From: JALZMG01 sp963844175
GTDB taxonomy: Bacteria; Actinomycetota; Acidimicrobiia; Acidimicrobiales; Ilumatobacteraceae
Length of the DNA: 64,000 nucleotides
Direction of reading: 5' to 3'
Assembly: GCA_963844175.1 (NCBI GenBank)
Contig: CAWJNE010000021.1
Span: 372,001-436,000 of the forward strand
Both the position numbers and the translations under genes were made by a program. Below the pieces are notes generated by a model. It searched no databases and was not told where the DNA came from. It saw only the letters and a program-made list of their open reading frames with translations. Numbering within the stretch: position 1 is the first letter of the stretch; each line of letters begins with the position of its first letter. Shown here in pieces: positions 52,378 through 64,000 of this stretch.

Positions 52378-53673
52378 CTACCGGAGCGTCGGGTCAGCCG
52401 CCTCGGCCGGTTCGGCCGGGAACTGCTCTCGGAGCGGCACGGTGGCCGGGTGCACCTCCGGCTCGCTGCCGGGCATCGGTTCGGCGTCCGGGTTGGCGGC
52501 GCCCGTCCGGCGCACGGTGAACCGGCGCATGGGCGCCGTCGTCTTCTCGACGACCTCTTCCTCCAGCACCGTCATGCGGACGCCGCCGACGAGGTCGGTG
52601 ATCAGGTTGAACAGCGTCGCCGCCAGCACCGCAGCACCGGTCAAGCCGATCACGCCGAACAGCCCGGCGATCCATGCGCTGTGGTAGATGGCGCCACCGT
52701 TGAACTCGAACTCGCTCCAGCCGAACGACTCGAAGAACCGCTCGAGGTTGTCGATCGTGCCGGTGGCGTAGGCCACGTTCCACAGCAGCACACCGGCGGT
52801 CAGCAGCACGCCGTAGATCACGATGTTGAACACCAGGGCGACCTTGAACACGCTCCACGGGTCGACGTGGCGAAGGACGCGCGTCACCTTGCGCACCCGC
52901 GGCCGGCGACCGACCACACGCGGCACCGGAGCGACCTGGTGCGACGTCATCGTGGTACTGGTGACGTACGGCGGTTCGAACGGCACGTCGGGATGAGCGG
53001 CCGGCGCCCACGTCGGGTCCGGGAACACCTGGGTCTGCGATCCGCGCGCCGCCGGCGGCGTCGTGATCACCGGGATCGGCAGTGGCTGGACGTCCTCTTC
53101 CTGCTCCTCCGGCGTCTCGACCATCGGGATGCCGAACGGCTCGCTCATCGCCGCGTCGTCGAAGACCACGGCATCGGCGGTCGGCGACGGGAGGTCCGCC
53201 GGAGCGGCGGGCAATGCGATCGGCGCCGGTGGTTCGAGCAGGTTGGTCGTCGTGTCCTCAGCGACACCGGCCTCGGCCGCCTCGGCCGGCGGCGGCTCGA
53301 AGACGGAGGTTGCTGCGGCGGGCGGCGCCTCCGGCGCCGAACCGTTCGACGCCGCCGCAGCGGTGACCGCTGCAGCGATGATCATGCCCTCGCCACCGGT
53401 CGGGGTGTCGGTCTCGGCGGACGGCTTGCGGGCCACGGAGCTGGACGAGGTCCCGCGCTGCGAGGCCGAGCCCCGCTCGGGCTTCGGGACTCCCGTTGCG
53501 GTCGTCGAGCGCCGCTTCTTCGTCCGGGCCGCGTCTCCGTTGCCGTTGCCGTTGCCGTGCGCCCCGTTCCCGTTCGACCCGTGGCCGTTCGACGCCGAAC
53601 CGTTGCCGTTGGTGGGCGCCTCGACGTCCTGATCGGGCTCGACCGTGGCGCCAGCACGGTTCCGGGCATTCAC
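52378..53673 (-). CDS. DUF3566 membrane protein downstream of gyrA
   Basis: About 431 residues: a long disordered N-terminal region rich in Asn/Gly/Ala/Pro (GNGNGNGD-type runs, then Ala/Pro/Glu-rich stretches), and a C-terminal DUF3566 domain starting 'RKVTRVLRHVDPWSVFKVALVFNIVIYGVLLTAGVLLW', with a second membrane span in 'GLFGVIGLTGAAVLAATLFNLITDLVGGVRMTVLEEE'. This gene follows gyrA in most Actinobacteria (Rv0007 in M. tuberculosis). Function unknown, probably envelope-related. GTG at 53673 is a choice among several possible starts. Confidence 0.9.
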   Translation of the reverse strand: MNARNRAGATVEPDQDVEAPTNGNGSASNGHGSNGNGAHGNGNGNGDAARTKKRRSTTATGVPKPERGSASQRGTSSSSVARKPSAETDTPTGGEGMIIAAAVTAAAASNGSAPEAPPAAATSVFEPPPAEAAEAGVAEDTTTNLLEPPAPIALPAAPADLPSPTADAVVFDDAAMSEPFGIPMVETPEEQEEDVQPLPIPVITTPPAARGSQTQVFPDPTWAPAAHPDVPFEPPYVTSTTMTSHQVAPVPRVVGRRPRVRKVTRVLRHVDPWSVFKVALVFNIVIYGVLLTAGVLLWNVAYATGTIDNLERFFESFGWSEFEFNGGAIYHSAWIAGLFGVIGLTGAAVLAATLFNLITDLVGGVRMTVLEEEVVEKTTAPMRRFTVRRTGAANPDAEPMPGSEPEVHPATVPLREQFPAEPAEAADPTLR

Positions 53674-53719
53674 CTCGTCGAGTGTAGGCAAGGGCCTGGC
53701 GCGATTTCTGGCAACCCCG

Positions 53720-54040
53720 TCAACCGGTGCCGGGCGGCGGCCCCCCACCAGTCGCCCGGGCGACGGCCACGGCGTCGCCGATGCGCACCGACACCGTGAT
53801 CACGGTGCCCTGTTGCGACCAGGCGACCATGGAGCCGCCGTGCTCGACCGCCATGCTCGACGCCGCCGTGCGGCCGCCCTCGATCGACGCCAGGGCCGCC
53901 GCGTCGGCGGCGGTCTGGGCTCGAGCGGCGTCGACGACGTCGGCGGCCATCGAGCCGACGGCGATCGTCAACAACCCGACCACCACGATCGCCGCCATGG
54001 CGAACGGCATCGCCTGGCCGCCATCACCCCTGATCCGCAT
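53720..54040 (-). CDS. TadE-like secreted/pilus-associated protein
   Basis: This 106-residue protein starts 'GDGGQAMPFAMAAIVVVGLLTIAVGSMAADVVDAARAQTAADAAALASIEGGR', a pilin-like N-terminal helix with the Ala/Asp pattern of the short 'helicase/secretion neighbourhood TadE-like' group. Such proteins normally sit in Tad/Flp secretion loci; here it lies alone between gyrA and the DUF3566 gene, which is unusual. ATG at 54040. Confidence 0.75.
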   Translation of the reverse strand: MRIRGDGGQAMPFAMAAIVVVGLLTIAVGSMAADVVDAARAQTAADAAALASIEGGRTAASSMAVEHGGSMVAWSQQGTVITVSVRIGDAVAVARATGGGPPPGTG

Positions 54041-54112
54041 CCGCGCCTCCCGATTCGGCGGCGCTCCTGGGCGCCGCTCCGGTCCGGGTAGCTGGTGCGC
54101 TACCGAAGGACG

Positions 54113-56554
<2,442 letters not shown>

Positions 56555-56563
56555 GTTCGTGGC

Positions 56564-58546
<1,983 letters not shown>

Positions 58547-58703
58547 GCGTCGCTCGCTCGATCCTGTAGGTCACGGGCCCCCTTCGGCGGAGGGCGAGGG
58601 ATCGTCGAAGCGGCCTGGTCGAGTCACGTCGCACCAGGTCCGCACTGCCGCGAAGGACGATCCGGGGCTTCGCAGCGATGACACACATCCTACCAACGGG
58701 GTG

Positions 58704-59036
58704 TCATCGGGGGACGGAAGGTCGGCGCGGGTGACGCTGCACCCGGACGTCGATCTGCTCGATCTCGACACCCGTCGTCTCGACCAGCCGAGCGCGCAGT
58801 TCGTCGGCGAGGAGGTGGACCTGGGTGGCCCACGCCGGATCGCTGACCTCGAGCAGCAGCCGGCCCGCCTCGAGCCGCACCGGACGCACGTTGGCGGCGA
58901 TCGGCGCGCCGACGGCCTCCTCCCACCGGCCGAACACGCCACCCACCTCGCGCCGCCCCGCACCGGCGCGCATGGCCCGCAGCACCTTGTCGAGGGCGGC
59001 GCCGATCGGCACCGGGTCGTCGTGCTGGCCCGCCAT
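58704..59036 (-). CDS. DUF721 / DciA-like protein
   Basis: This 110-residue protein sits between recF and gyrB, the conserved place of the DUF721 gene (Rv0004 in M. tuberculosis). It shows 'PIGAALDKVLRAMRAGAGR', 'FGRWEEAVGAPIAANVRPVRLEAGRLLLEVSDPAWATQVHLLADELRARL', the core of the DciA domain, which loads or regulates the replicative helicase in bacteria lacking DnaC. ATG at 59036 is 7 bp after the recF stop. Confidence 0.9.
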   Translation of the reverse strand: MAGQHDDPVPIGAALDKVLRAMRAGAGRREVGGVFGRWEEAVGAPIAANVRPVRLEAGRLLLEVSDPAWATQVHLLADELRARLVETTGVEIEQIDVRVQRHPRRPSVPR

Positions 59037-59043
59037 CGACGCC

Positions 59044-60156
59044 TCAGACCCCGACCGGGTCGAGCGCTTCGTCGGGCCCGTCGACGACTCGTCCCTCGCT
59101 GATGCGCAACCGGCGCTGCCGACCCGCCGCCGCCGGGACCTGTCCAGCGGTCGTGATCACGACTTGTCCGGGCGGCAGGCCACCGAGCAGCGCAGCGGCC
59201 CGGTCGGGGTCGAGCTCGGAGAGGACGTCGTCGAGCACGAGCACCGGCGACGAGCCCGTGCGCTCGGCGACGAGCCGGTGGGCCCCGAGGCGCAGCGCCA
59301 GTGCCAGCGTGCGCTGCTCGCCCTGCGAGGCGTGGGTCCGCGCCGGCAGGTCGCCGATGGCCAGCGTCAGCTCGTCGCGGTGCGGGCCGATCGTCGAGAC
59401 GCCCCGCCGCACGTCGTCGCCGCGCGCCTCGGCCAGGGCGGCGGCCAACCCCGTCTGTCGCCAGGGCGGATCGTAACACAACCGTAATGTCGTAGGTCGG
59501 CCGGCGAGGTGGTCGTACGCCGCCGCCACGTGCGGCTCGATGCGCTGCACCAGCAGGGCCCGGGCCTGACCGAACTGCTCCCCCGCCGCGGCCAAGCGGG
59601 CGTCCCAGACGTCGAGCGTCGTCGCCGCTGACTCGTCGAGTCGACCACCGGCCTGGCGCAGCAGCGTGTTGCGCTGGCGGACGATGCGTTCCAGCTCGAG
59701 GCGGGCGGCGTCGTACTTGACGGCCAGCGCGACGAGCGTGTCGTCGAGGAAGCGGCGCCGGTCGGCAGGCCCGCCCTTGACCAACGTCAGGTCATCGGGC
59801 GAGAAGACCGTGACCCGCACGGTGCCGAGCAGGTCTCGGGCCCGGGCTAGCCGCTGGCGGTTGACCTGGACGCGGTTGCGGCCGCCGGGCACCAGCTCGG
59901 CCTCGATCTGCGACGTGCGGCCGTCCTCGTCGCGCACCTCGGCGCGCACCACGGCGGCCCCGGCGCCGACCCGCACGAGCGCGTCCGGCGGGGCCGATCG
60001 GAAGCTCCCCAGCGTGGCGAGGTAGGCGAGCGCCTCGGCGAAGTTCGTCTTGCCCTGCCCGTTGCCGCCGACGACGACGGTGACGCCGTCGGTCAGCTCG
60101 AACGTCGCGTGGTCGTAGTTGCGGAAGTCGACGAGCTCGAGCCGCTCGACGATCAC
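59044..60156 (-). CDS. recF: DNA replication and repair protein RecF
   Basis: This 370-residue SMC-like ATPase has Walker A in 'VVGGNGQGKTNFAEAL', the signature region 'THASQGEQRTLALALRLG' and Walker B 'PVLVLDDVLSELDPDR'. RecF with RecO and RecR loads RecA on gapped DNA. GTG at 60156 begins the family N-terminus 'IVERLELVDFRNY'. The gene is in the invariant dnaN-recF order. Confidence 0.97.
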   Translation of the reverse strand: MIVERLELVDFRNYDHATFELTDGVTVVVGGNGQGKTNFAEALAYLATLGSFRSAPPDALVRVGAGAAVVRAEVRDEDGRTSQIEAELVPGGRNRVQVNRQRLARARDLLGTVRVTVFSPDDLTLVKGGPADRRRFLDDTLVALAVKYDAARLELERIVRQRNTLLRQAGGRLDESAATTLDVWDARLAAAGEQFGQARALLVQRIEPHVAAAYDHLAGRPTTLRLCYDPPWRQTGLAAALAEARGDDVRRGVSTIGPHRDELTLAIGDLPARTHASQGEQRTLALALRLGAHRLVAERTGSSPVLVLDDVLSELDPDRAAALLGGLPPGQVVITTAGQVPAAAGRQRRLRISEGRVVDGPDEALDPVGV

Positions 60157-60217
60157 GGCGCGAGCTCGCCCGGGTGCGCCGCCGATCTGGGCGGGCTCAT
60201 CTCGTCGACCCAGCTCC

Positions 60218-61324
60218 TTACGGGACCCGCACCGGCATCAACAGGTACAGGTAGTCGTCCCGGCCGACGGCGCGGATCACGGCGGGCTTCATCGGATCCA
60301 CCGTCGACAACGTGATCTCGTCGACGTCGACGGCGTCGACACCGGCGGCCAGGTAGTCGGGGTTGAAGGCGACCGTCATCTCGGCGCCCACGTAGCTGGC
60401 GTCGATCTCCTCGGCGGCGTTGCCCACGTCCTGGGTGATGGCGGTCAGCCCGACCGTGTCGCCGCCCAGCGCCAGCCGCACCGGCGTGGCGTCACGAGCC
60501 AGGATCTTCACCCGGCGCAGCGCCTCGAGCAACGCCTCGCGCCCGACCGTGAGCACGTTCGGGTGGGCCGGCGGGAGCAGGTTGCGGTAGTTCGGGTACT
60601 GGCCCTCGATCAGCCGGGTGGTCAGGCGTGTGCCGCCGGACTCGAACACGGCGTCGCGGGCGCCCAGGCGCACCTTCAGCTCGTCGGTCCCCCCGAGCAA
60701 CCGCTGCAGCTCGTTCAACGCCCGGCTCGGCACGAGCACCTTCTGCCCGGCAGTCAGCAGCTCGGTGTCGGGCAGGTTGCGCACGGCGAGGCGATACGAG
60801 TCGGTGGCCACCATCCGCAGCCCGTCCTCCTCGGCCGAGATCAACACGCCGGTGAGCACGGCACGCGCCTCGTCCGTGCTGGCCGCTCGCACGACCTGAC
60901 GCAAGGCCTCGGCCATCACCCCGGGATCCAGCGTGACCGGGTCGGCGGCCGGCTCCTGCTGCACCGGGTAGTCGTCGAGACCGAGGGGGCGGATGTCGAA
61001 CTGGGTGCGCCCGGCGGAGATGGTCAGCGTGTCAGCACCAGGCTCGCGCGGCAGCTCGACCTCGACCGCGCCGGCGGGCAGCGAGCGCACGATGTCAGCG
61101 ACGAGGCGGGCCGGGACGACCGCCGCGCCGTCGCGATCGCCGCCGACCTTGATCGACAAGCGGATGGACAGTTCGAGGTCCGTTCCGGTGACCGCCAGCT
61201 CGTCGCCGGTCACCTCGAGGCGCAGCCCCGAGAGCACCGGCAGTGTCCCCGTCCGGCTGGTCGCCGCCCGCCCGGCCGTGGCCAGCGCTTCGGCGAGGAC
61301 GTCTCGCTCACATCGGAACTTCAC
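60218..61324 (-). CDS. dnaN: DNA polymerase III subunit beta (sliding clamp)
   Basis: This 368-residue clamp protein has three repeated domains. It starts 'KFRCERDVLAEALATAGRA', shows 'RLEVTGDELAVTGTDLELSI', 'VVRAASTDEARAVLTGVLI' and 'RLIEGQYPNYRNLLP', and ends 'YLYLLMPVRVP' in the hydrophobic client-binding strand. It encircles DNA and tethers the replicative polymerase. GTG at 61324 directly borders the origin region. Confidence 0.98.
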   Translation of the reverse strand: MKFRCERDVLAEALATAGRAATSRTGTLPVLSGLRLEVTGDELAVTGTDLELSIRLSIKVGGDRDGAAVVPARLVADIVRSLPAGAVEVELPREPGADTLTISAGRTQFDIRPLGLDDYPVQQEPAADPVTLDPGVMAEALRQVVRAASTDEARAVLTGVLISAEEDGLRMVATDSYRLAVRNLPDTELLTAGQKVLVPSRALNELQRLLGGTDELKVRLGARDAVFESGGTRLTTRLIEGQYPNYRNLLPPAHPNVLTVGREALLEALRRVKILARDATPVRLALGGDTVGLTAITQDVGNAAEEIDASYVGAEMTVAFNPDYLAAGVDAVDVDEITLSTVDPMKPAVIRAVGRDDYLYLLMPVRVP

Positions 61325-61586
61325 AGGGCGCCCTTTCCCACGACGAGGTGGTGAAGAAGATCAGTAGTAGTAGTAGGTGCTGTGGATTGTGGATGATCGA
61401 AGGATCGAGCAGCGTAGGTGGCACGGCGATGACGGTGGTGTTGTCCACCACTGTCCCCAGCGCGCGGATGACAACGCTGTGGTTCGGTGGATGACGGGCG
61501 GTTGTCCACGAGTCGAGCGGGCGATGTCCACATCATGACGACAGGGTGCGCGCACTCGGCCGACCGGGCCAGGCCCGCCGGCAGCG
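61325..61586. other. Candidate oriC: DnaA boxes and DnaA-trio motif between dnaN and dnaA
   Basis: The 262 bp contain TGTGGATTG (61381-61389), TGTGGATGA (61388-61396), TTGTCCACC (61441-61449), TTGTCCACG (61502-61510) and ATGTCCACA (61524-61532), all DnaA-box-like. Four perfect TAG trios (61365-61376) lie 4 bp left of the first box. Read 3' to 5' away from the boxes they are GAT repeats, the polarity known for the DnaA-trio unwinding element. The next 3-mers (CAG, GAT, GAA, GAA) continue A-centred. Confidence 0.85.
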
Positions 61587-62948
61587 TCATGACTTGAGGC
61601 GCTCCTGCAGATCGGTCACCTGGTCGTAGATCTGCTTGCGCTCGCTCATCAAGCGGCCGATCTTCTCGCAGGCGTGGATGACCGTGGTGTGGTCGCGGCC
61701 ACCGAAAATCCGGGCGATGGCGGGGTAGCTCAGATCGGTGAGCTGGCGGAACACGTACATCGCGATCTGGCGGGCGGTGACCAGTGGGCGCTGCCTGGAC
61801 TTGCCCTTCAGGGCGACGACCTCGAAGCCGAGGATCGAGGCGATCTCGGCGAGCAGCTCTTCGTCGGTGCGCGGCTTCGGCGAAGCCCGCAGCAGGTCGG
61901 CCAGGAGGTGCTGGGCGAGCTCTGTCGTGATCGGGACGCGGTTCAGGCTGGCGTACGCGGTGACGCGGATCAGCGCGCCCTCGAGCTCGCGGATGTTGGT
62001 CGAGATCTTGGTGGCGATGAACTCGAGGGTCTCGGCCGGGACCTCGACACGGTCGCGCTCGGCCTTGTTGCGCAGGATGGCCAGGCGGGTCTCCATGTCC
62101 GGCGGCTGGATGTCGGTGATCAGCCCCCACTTGAAGCGGTTGCGCAGCCGTTCCTCGAGTGTCGGGATGCCGTCCGGGACCCGGTCGGACGAGATCACGA
62201 TCTGCTTGTTGGCACCGTGCAGGGCGTTGAACGTGTGGAAGAACTCCTCCTGCAGCCGCTCCTTCGTCTCCAGGAACTGGATGTCGTCGACGAGCAGCAC
62301 GTCGACGTCGCGGTAGCGCTTGCGAAAGGAGGGGTTCTCGTCCGTGCGGATGGCGTCGACGAACTCGTTGAGCATCGTCTCGGTCGAGACGTAGCGGACG
62401 GTGTGGTGCTGGTAGTTCTCGTGGACGTAGTGCCCGATGGCGTGCAGCAGGTGCGTCTTGCCCAGTCCTGCCGAGCCGTAGATGAACAGCGGGTTGTACG
62501 AGCGGGCCGGCGTCTCGGCGACGCGCAGCGCGGCGGCCAGGGCGAACTGGTTCGACGAGCCCTTGACGAAGGTCTCGAACGTGTACCGCGGGTTCAGCCC
62601 CGCTTCGTCGAGCATCGCCAGGCCATCGGCGCCGTCGAGCGCCCCGTTCATCGAAGTCGAGCGCATCGCGTGGTCGTCGATCATGTCCACGCCGCGCCGC
62701 GGCGGAACGACAACGATCTCGAGCGCGCACCCCGGCGACACGACGTCGTCGAGGGCCGCCCGCACCAGGCCGAGGTAGCGCGTCAGGATTTTGTCACGCA
62801 CCATGTTGCTCGGCACGCTGACCTGCAGGTGCTCGCCGTTGGCGGCGAACGGGACCACGTCTTGGAAGGTGGAGTACCAGACCGCGTCGGTGAGCTGGTC
62901 ACGCAGCTGGCTCGCCACGTCCATCCACACCTGATCGTGGTCGCTCAC
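61587..62948 (-). CDS. dnaA: Chromosomal replication initiator protein DnaA
   Basis: This 453-residue initiator has an N-terminal domain I (1-80), a short linker, an AAA+ domain III (Walker A GSAGLGKT at about 158-165, Walker B 'DVLLVDDIQFL') and a DNA-binding domain IV with the signature 'GGRDHTTVIHACEKI'. The short linker domain II contrasts with the long one of Streptomyces. GTG at 62948 has a near-perfect AGGAGGTG 5 bp upstream. A DnaA box in front allows autoregulation. Confidence 0.98.
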   Translation of the reverse strand: MSDHDQVWMDVASQLRDQLTDAVWYSTFQDVVPFAANGEHLQVSVPSNMVRDKILTRYLGLVRAALDDVVSPGCALEIVVVPPRRGVDMIDDHAMRSTSMNGALDGADGLAMLDEAGLNPRYTFETFVKGSSNQFALAAALRVAETPARSYNPLFIYGSAGLGKTHLLHAIGHYVHENYQHHTVRYVSTETMLNEFVDAIRTDENPSFRKRYRDVDVLLVDDIQFLETKERLQEEFFHTFNALHGANKQIVISSDRVPDGIPTLEERLRNRFKWGLITDIQPPDMETRLAILRNKAERDRVEVPAETLEFIATKISTNIRELEGALIRVTAYASLNRVPITTELAQHLLADLLRASPKPRTDEELLAEIASILGFEVVALKGKSRQRPLVTARQIAMYVFRQLTDLSYPAIARIFGGRDHTTVIHACEKIGRLMSERKQIYDQVTDLQERLKS

Positions 62949-63330
62949 CTGCACCTCCTGCCTCTCGGCCCGGCCCGGATCCACATCGTTGTCCACACTT
63001 TGGGGAAAACCGGCGCCGTACCGAACGACCGAACGTAGCAGTTGCGAGACCCCGATGATTCCGTGCTGACCGCCTCGTTCGCTCCGCAGCTGCGCTCGCT
63101 CGGCTGGGTCGGGGCACCGCCGACCGTCGCAGGCACTGACCAGGGTCGACCGGCGGTGACGTTGCCGGTGCCAGGCGGTAGGGTGACCGGCGAAATCCGT
63201 CAGCCGGGCGGCCGTTGCCTCGGCTGGCAGCGCAGCGCGCGTGGAGGCGGATGCGCCCGGTGCGGCCCCAGCCGACCGGCCGCAGCGATGACGCCTCCCG
63301 AACGGGCGAGGCCACAGCAGAGGAGCCGCG
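62949..63330. other. dnaA-rpmH intergenic region with a perfect DnaA box, a promoter and a repeat remnant
   Basis: This 382-bp divergent region contains a perfect DnaA box, TTGTCCACA, at 62989-62997, about 41 bp before the dnaA start, which fits dnaA autoregulation. A diverged copy of the dispersed repeat lies at about 63069-63117 in reverse orientation (CTGCGCTCGCTCGGCTGGGT, 63090-63109). A candidate rpmH promoter has GTGACG (63156-63161) and TAGGGT (63179-63184) 17 bp apart. No gene is seen. Confidence 0.6.
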
Positions 63331-63465
63331 GTGAAGCGCACCTTCCAACCGAACACTCGTCGTCGGGCCCGCAAGCACGGGTTCCGTGCCCGGATGAGCA
63401 CGCGCGCCGGACGGGCCATCCTGAAGGCACGGCGCGCCAAGGGCCGCACGCGACTGTCGGCTTGA
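63331..63465 (+). CDS. rpmH: 50S ribosomal protein L34
   Basis: This 44-residue, strongly basic protein reads 'KRTFQPNTRRRARKHGFRA' and 'RMSTRAGRAILKARRAKGR', the invariant L34 sequence. The GTG start has GAGGAG (63320-63325) 5 bp upstream. The gene is opposite dnaA and is coupled to rnpA by a TTGA overlap, the usual order at bacterial origins. Confidence 0.97.
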   Translation: MKRTFQPNTRRRARKHGFRARMSTRAGRAILKARRAKGRTRLSA

Positions 63466-63818
63466 TCGGCCGGATCGAGCGACGGCGCGAGTTCGCAGAG
63501 CTGTCCCGTGGCCGCCGTGCCAAGACCGAGACGCTGTGGTGTCGATACGTCGACGACCCGCAGCTGGTCCCGCCGCGGGTGGCCTTCGCCATCGGTCGAG
63601 TCGTCGGGACGGCCGTGCGCCGGAACCGGCTCCGTCGTCGCCTGCGGGCGATCCTCGGTGCCCAGGCCGGCGTCGCTGGGCCGCTGCACCACGGCGGACT
63701 GCTGGTCGGAGCGATCCCAGGCGCTGCCGAGCGGTCGTTCGAGCAGCTCGACGGCGAGGTCGTCCGCCTCCTGGCCGACGTGCTGGCGTCGCCTCGCTCC
63801 GGTGGAGGTGGGCGGTGA
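63462..63818 (+). CDS. rnpA: Ribonuclease P protein component
   Basis: This 118-residue basic protein assists the RNase P RNA in 5'-maturation of tRNAs. It has 'IERRREFAELSRGRRA', 'PRVAFAIGRVVGTAVRRNRLRRRLRAIL' (the RNR motif) and a family-typical C-terminus. TTG at 63462 overlaps the rpmH stop by 4 bp. No ATG is available in a sensible place, so TTG is the likely start. Confidence 0.93.
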   Translation: MIGRIERRREFAELSRGRRAKTETLWCRYVDDPQLVPPRVAFAIGRVVGTAVRRNRLRRRLRAILGAQAGVAGPLHHGGLLVGAIPGAAERSFEQLDGEVVRLLADVLASPRSGGGGR

Positions 63819-64000
63819 CTGACCCCACGACCGCGAGGGGCCGCCTGATCCGCCTCGTCGACTGGTACCAGCGGGGCATGGACGGCCGCCCGTCACCGTG
63901 CCGGTTCACCCCGTCGTGCTCCAGCTACGCCCGTGAGGCCTTGACGGTGCACGGTTCAGGGCGCGGGCTGTGGCTCACGGCGCGCCGCTTGTTGCGCTGC
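63815..64000 (+). CDS. yidD: Membrane protein insertion efficiency factor YidD (3' end outside window)
   Basis: The first 62 codons read 'IRLVDWYQRGMDGRPSPCRFTPSCSSYAREALTVHG', with the conserved Cys pattern 'PCRFTPSCSSYA' and the downstream 'RGLWLTARRLLRC' of YidD. The protein helps YidC insert membrane proteins. GTG at 63815 overlaps the rnpA stop by 4 bp. The gene runs off the right edge. Confidence 0.94.
   Translation, partial: MTDPTTARGRLIRLVDWYQRGMDGRPSPCRFTPSCSSYAREALTVHGSGRGLWLTARRLLRC

Overview
The window is very GC-rich, densely packed DNA from a high-GC actinobacterium. Gene content and order at both ends suggest an Acidimicrobiia-type lineage (Ilumatobacter-like), but that placement is inference. 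The right end is the chromosomal origin: yidD, rnpA and rpmH on the plus strand, facing dnaA, an oriC-type intergenic region, dnaN, recF, a DUF721/DciA gene, gyrB, gyrA, a TadE-like gene, a DUF3566 gene and tRNA-Ile on the minus strand. The left end (PASTA-domain kinase tail, small zinc-ribbon membrane protein, crgA, trpG/pabA) holds genes that in other Actinobacteria, such as Mycobacterium tuberculosis, lie directly beyond gyrA and its tRNAs. Here about 50 kb of catabolic and accessory genes sits between the two halves.

Region by region. 1-2.4 kb: left half of the conserved block. 2.4-18 kb: a catabolic locus with a SnoaL-like protein, two VOC proteins, an FCD-type GntR (FadR-like) regulator, a cupin, hydantoinase/oxoprolinase HyuA and HyuB, a Rieske oxygenase, an amidohydrolase, a complete BMP-family ABC importer (lipoprotein, double ATPase, two permeases) and an aldo/keto reductase. 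The same 11-bp palindrome TGGTCTGACCA (TGGTCAGACCA on the other strand) occurs in three promoter regions of this locus, so it looks like one regulon, probably for uptake and breakdown of an N-heterocyclic or amide compound. 18-32.7 kb: hemerythrin, a membrane protein with a YtrA-type GntR, SnoaL/DUF1330 proteins, a second Rieske oxygenase, thiolase, MarR, Lon, an FAD reductase, a thioesterase, AlkB, a SpoU methyltransferase, tRNA-Ala(TGC), small stress or detoxification genes and an LPDTG surface protein. 32.7-52.2 kb: a decayed GNAT gene, a gulonolactone-oxidase-like FAD enzyme, a molybdopterin oxidoreductase, MgtE-N/CBS and DUF1003 proteins, an alpha/beta hydrolase, a saccharopine-dehydrogenase-like protein, a class III cyclase, an acyl-CoA ligase with an FAH hydrolase, a lipoprotein serine hydrolase, a sulfatase, DUF2252, an aquaporin, a Sap-family protein and a DUF4239 protein. 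52.3-64 kb: tRNA-Ile and the origin block.

Three signals cut across the genes. (1) A dispersed repeat rich in GAGCGAGCG sits just after TGA stop codons. In three places it is bracketed by short direct repeats that end in the TGA, as if small elements had been inserted into formerly overlapping gene junctions; one copy has grown into a 3-unit 108-bp tandem array. (2) A separate palindromic REP-like element occurs at 34.9 and 39.7 kb. (3) Six genes are broken by eight +1 frameshifts, all of the same sign. This points to single-base insertion errors in the assembly, although the two GNAT genes may be real pseudogenes.
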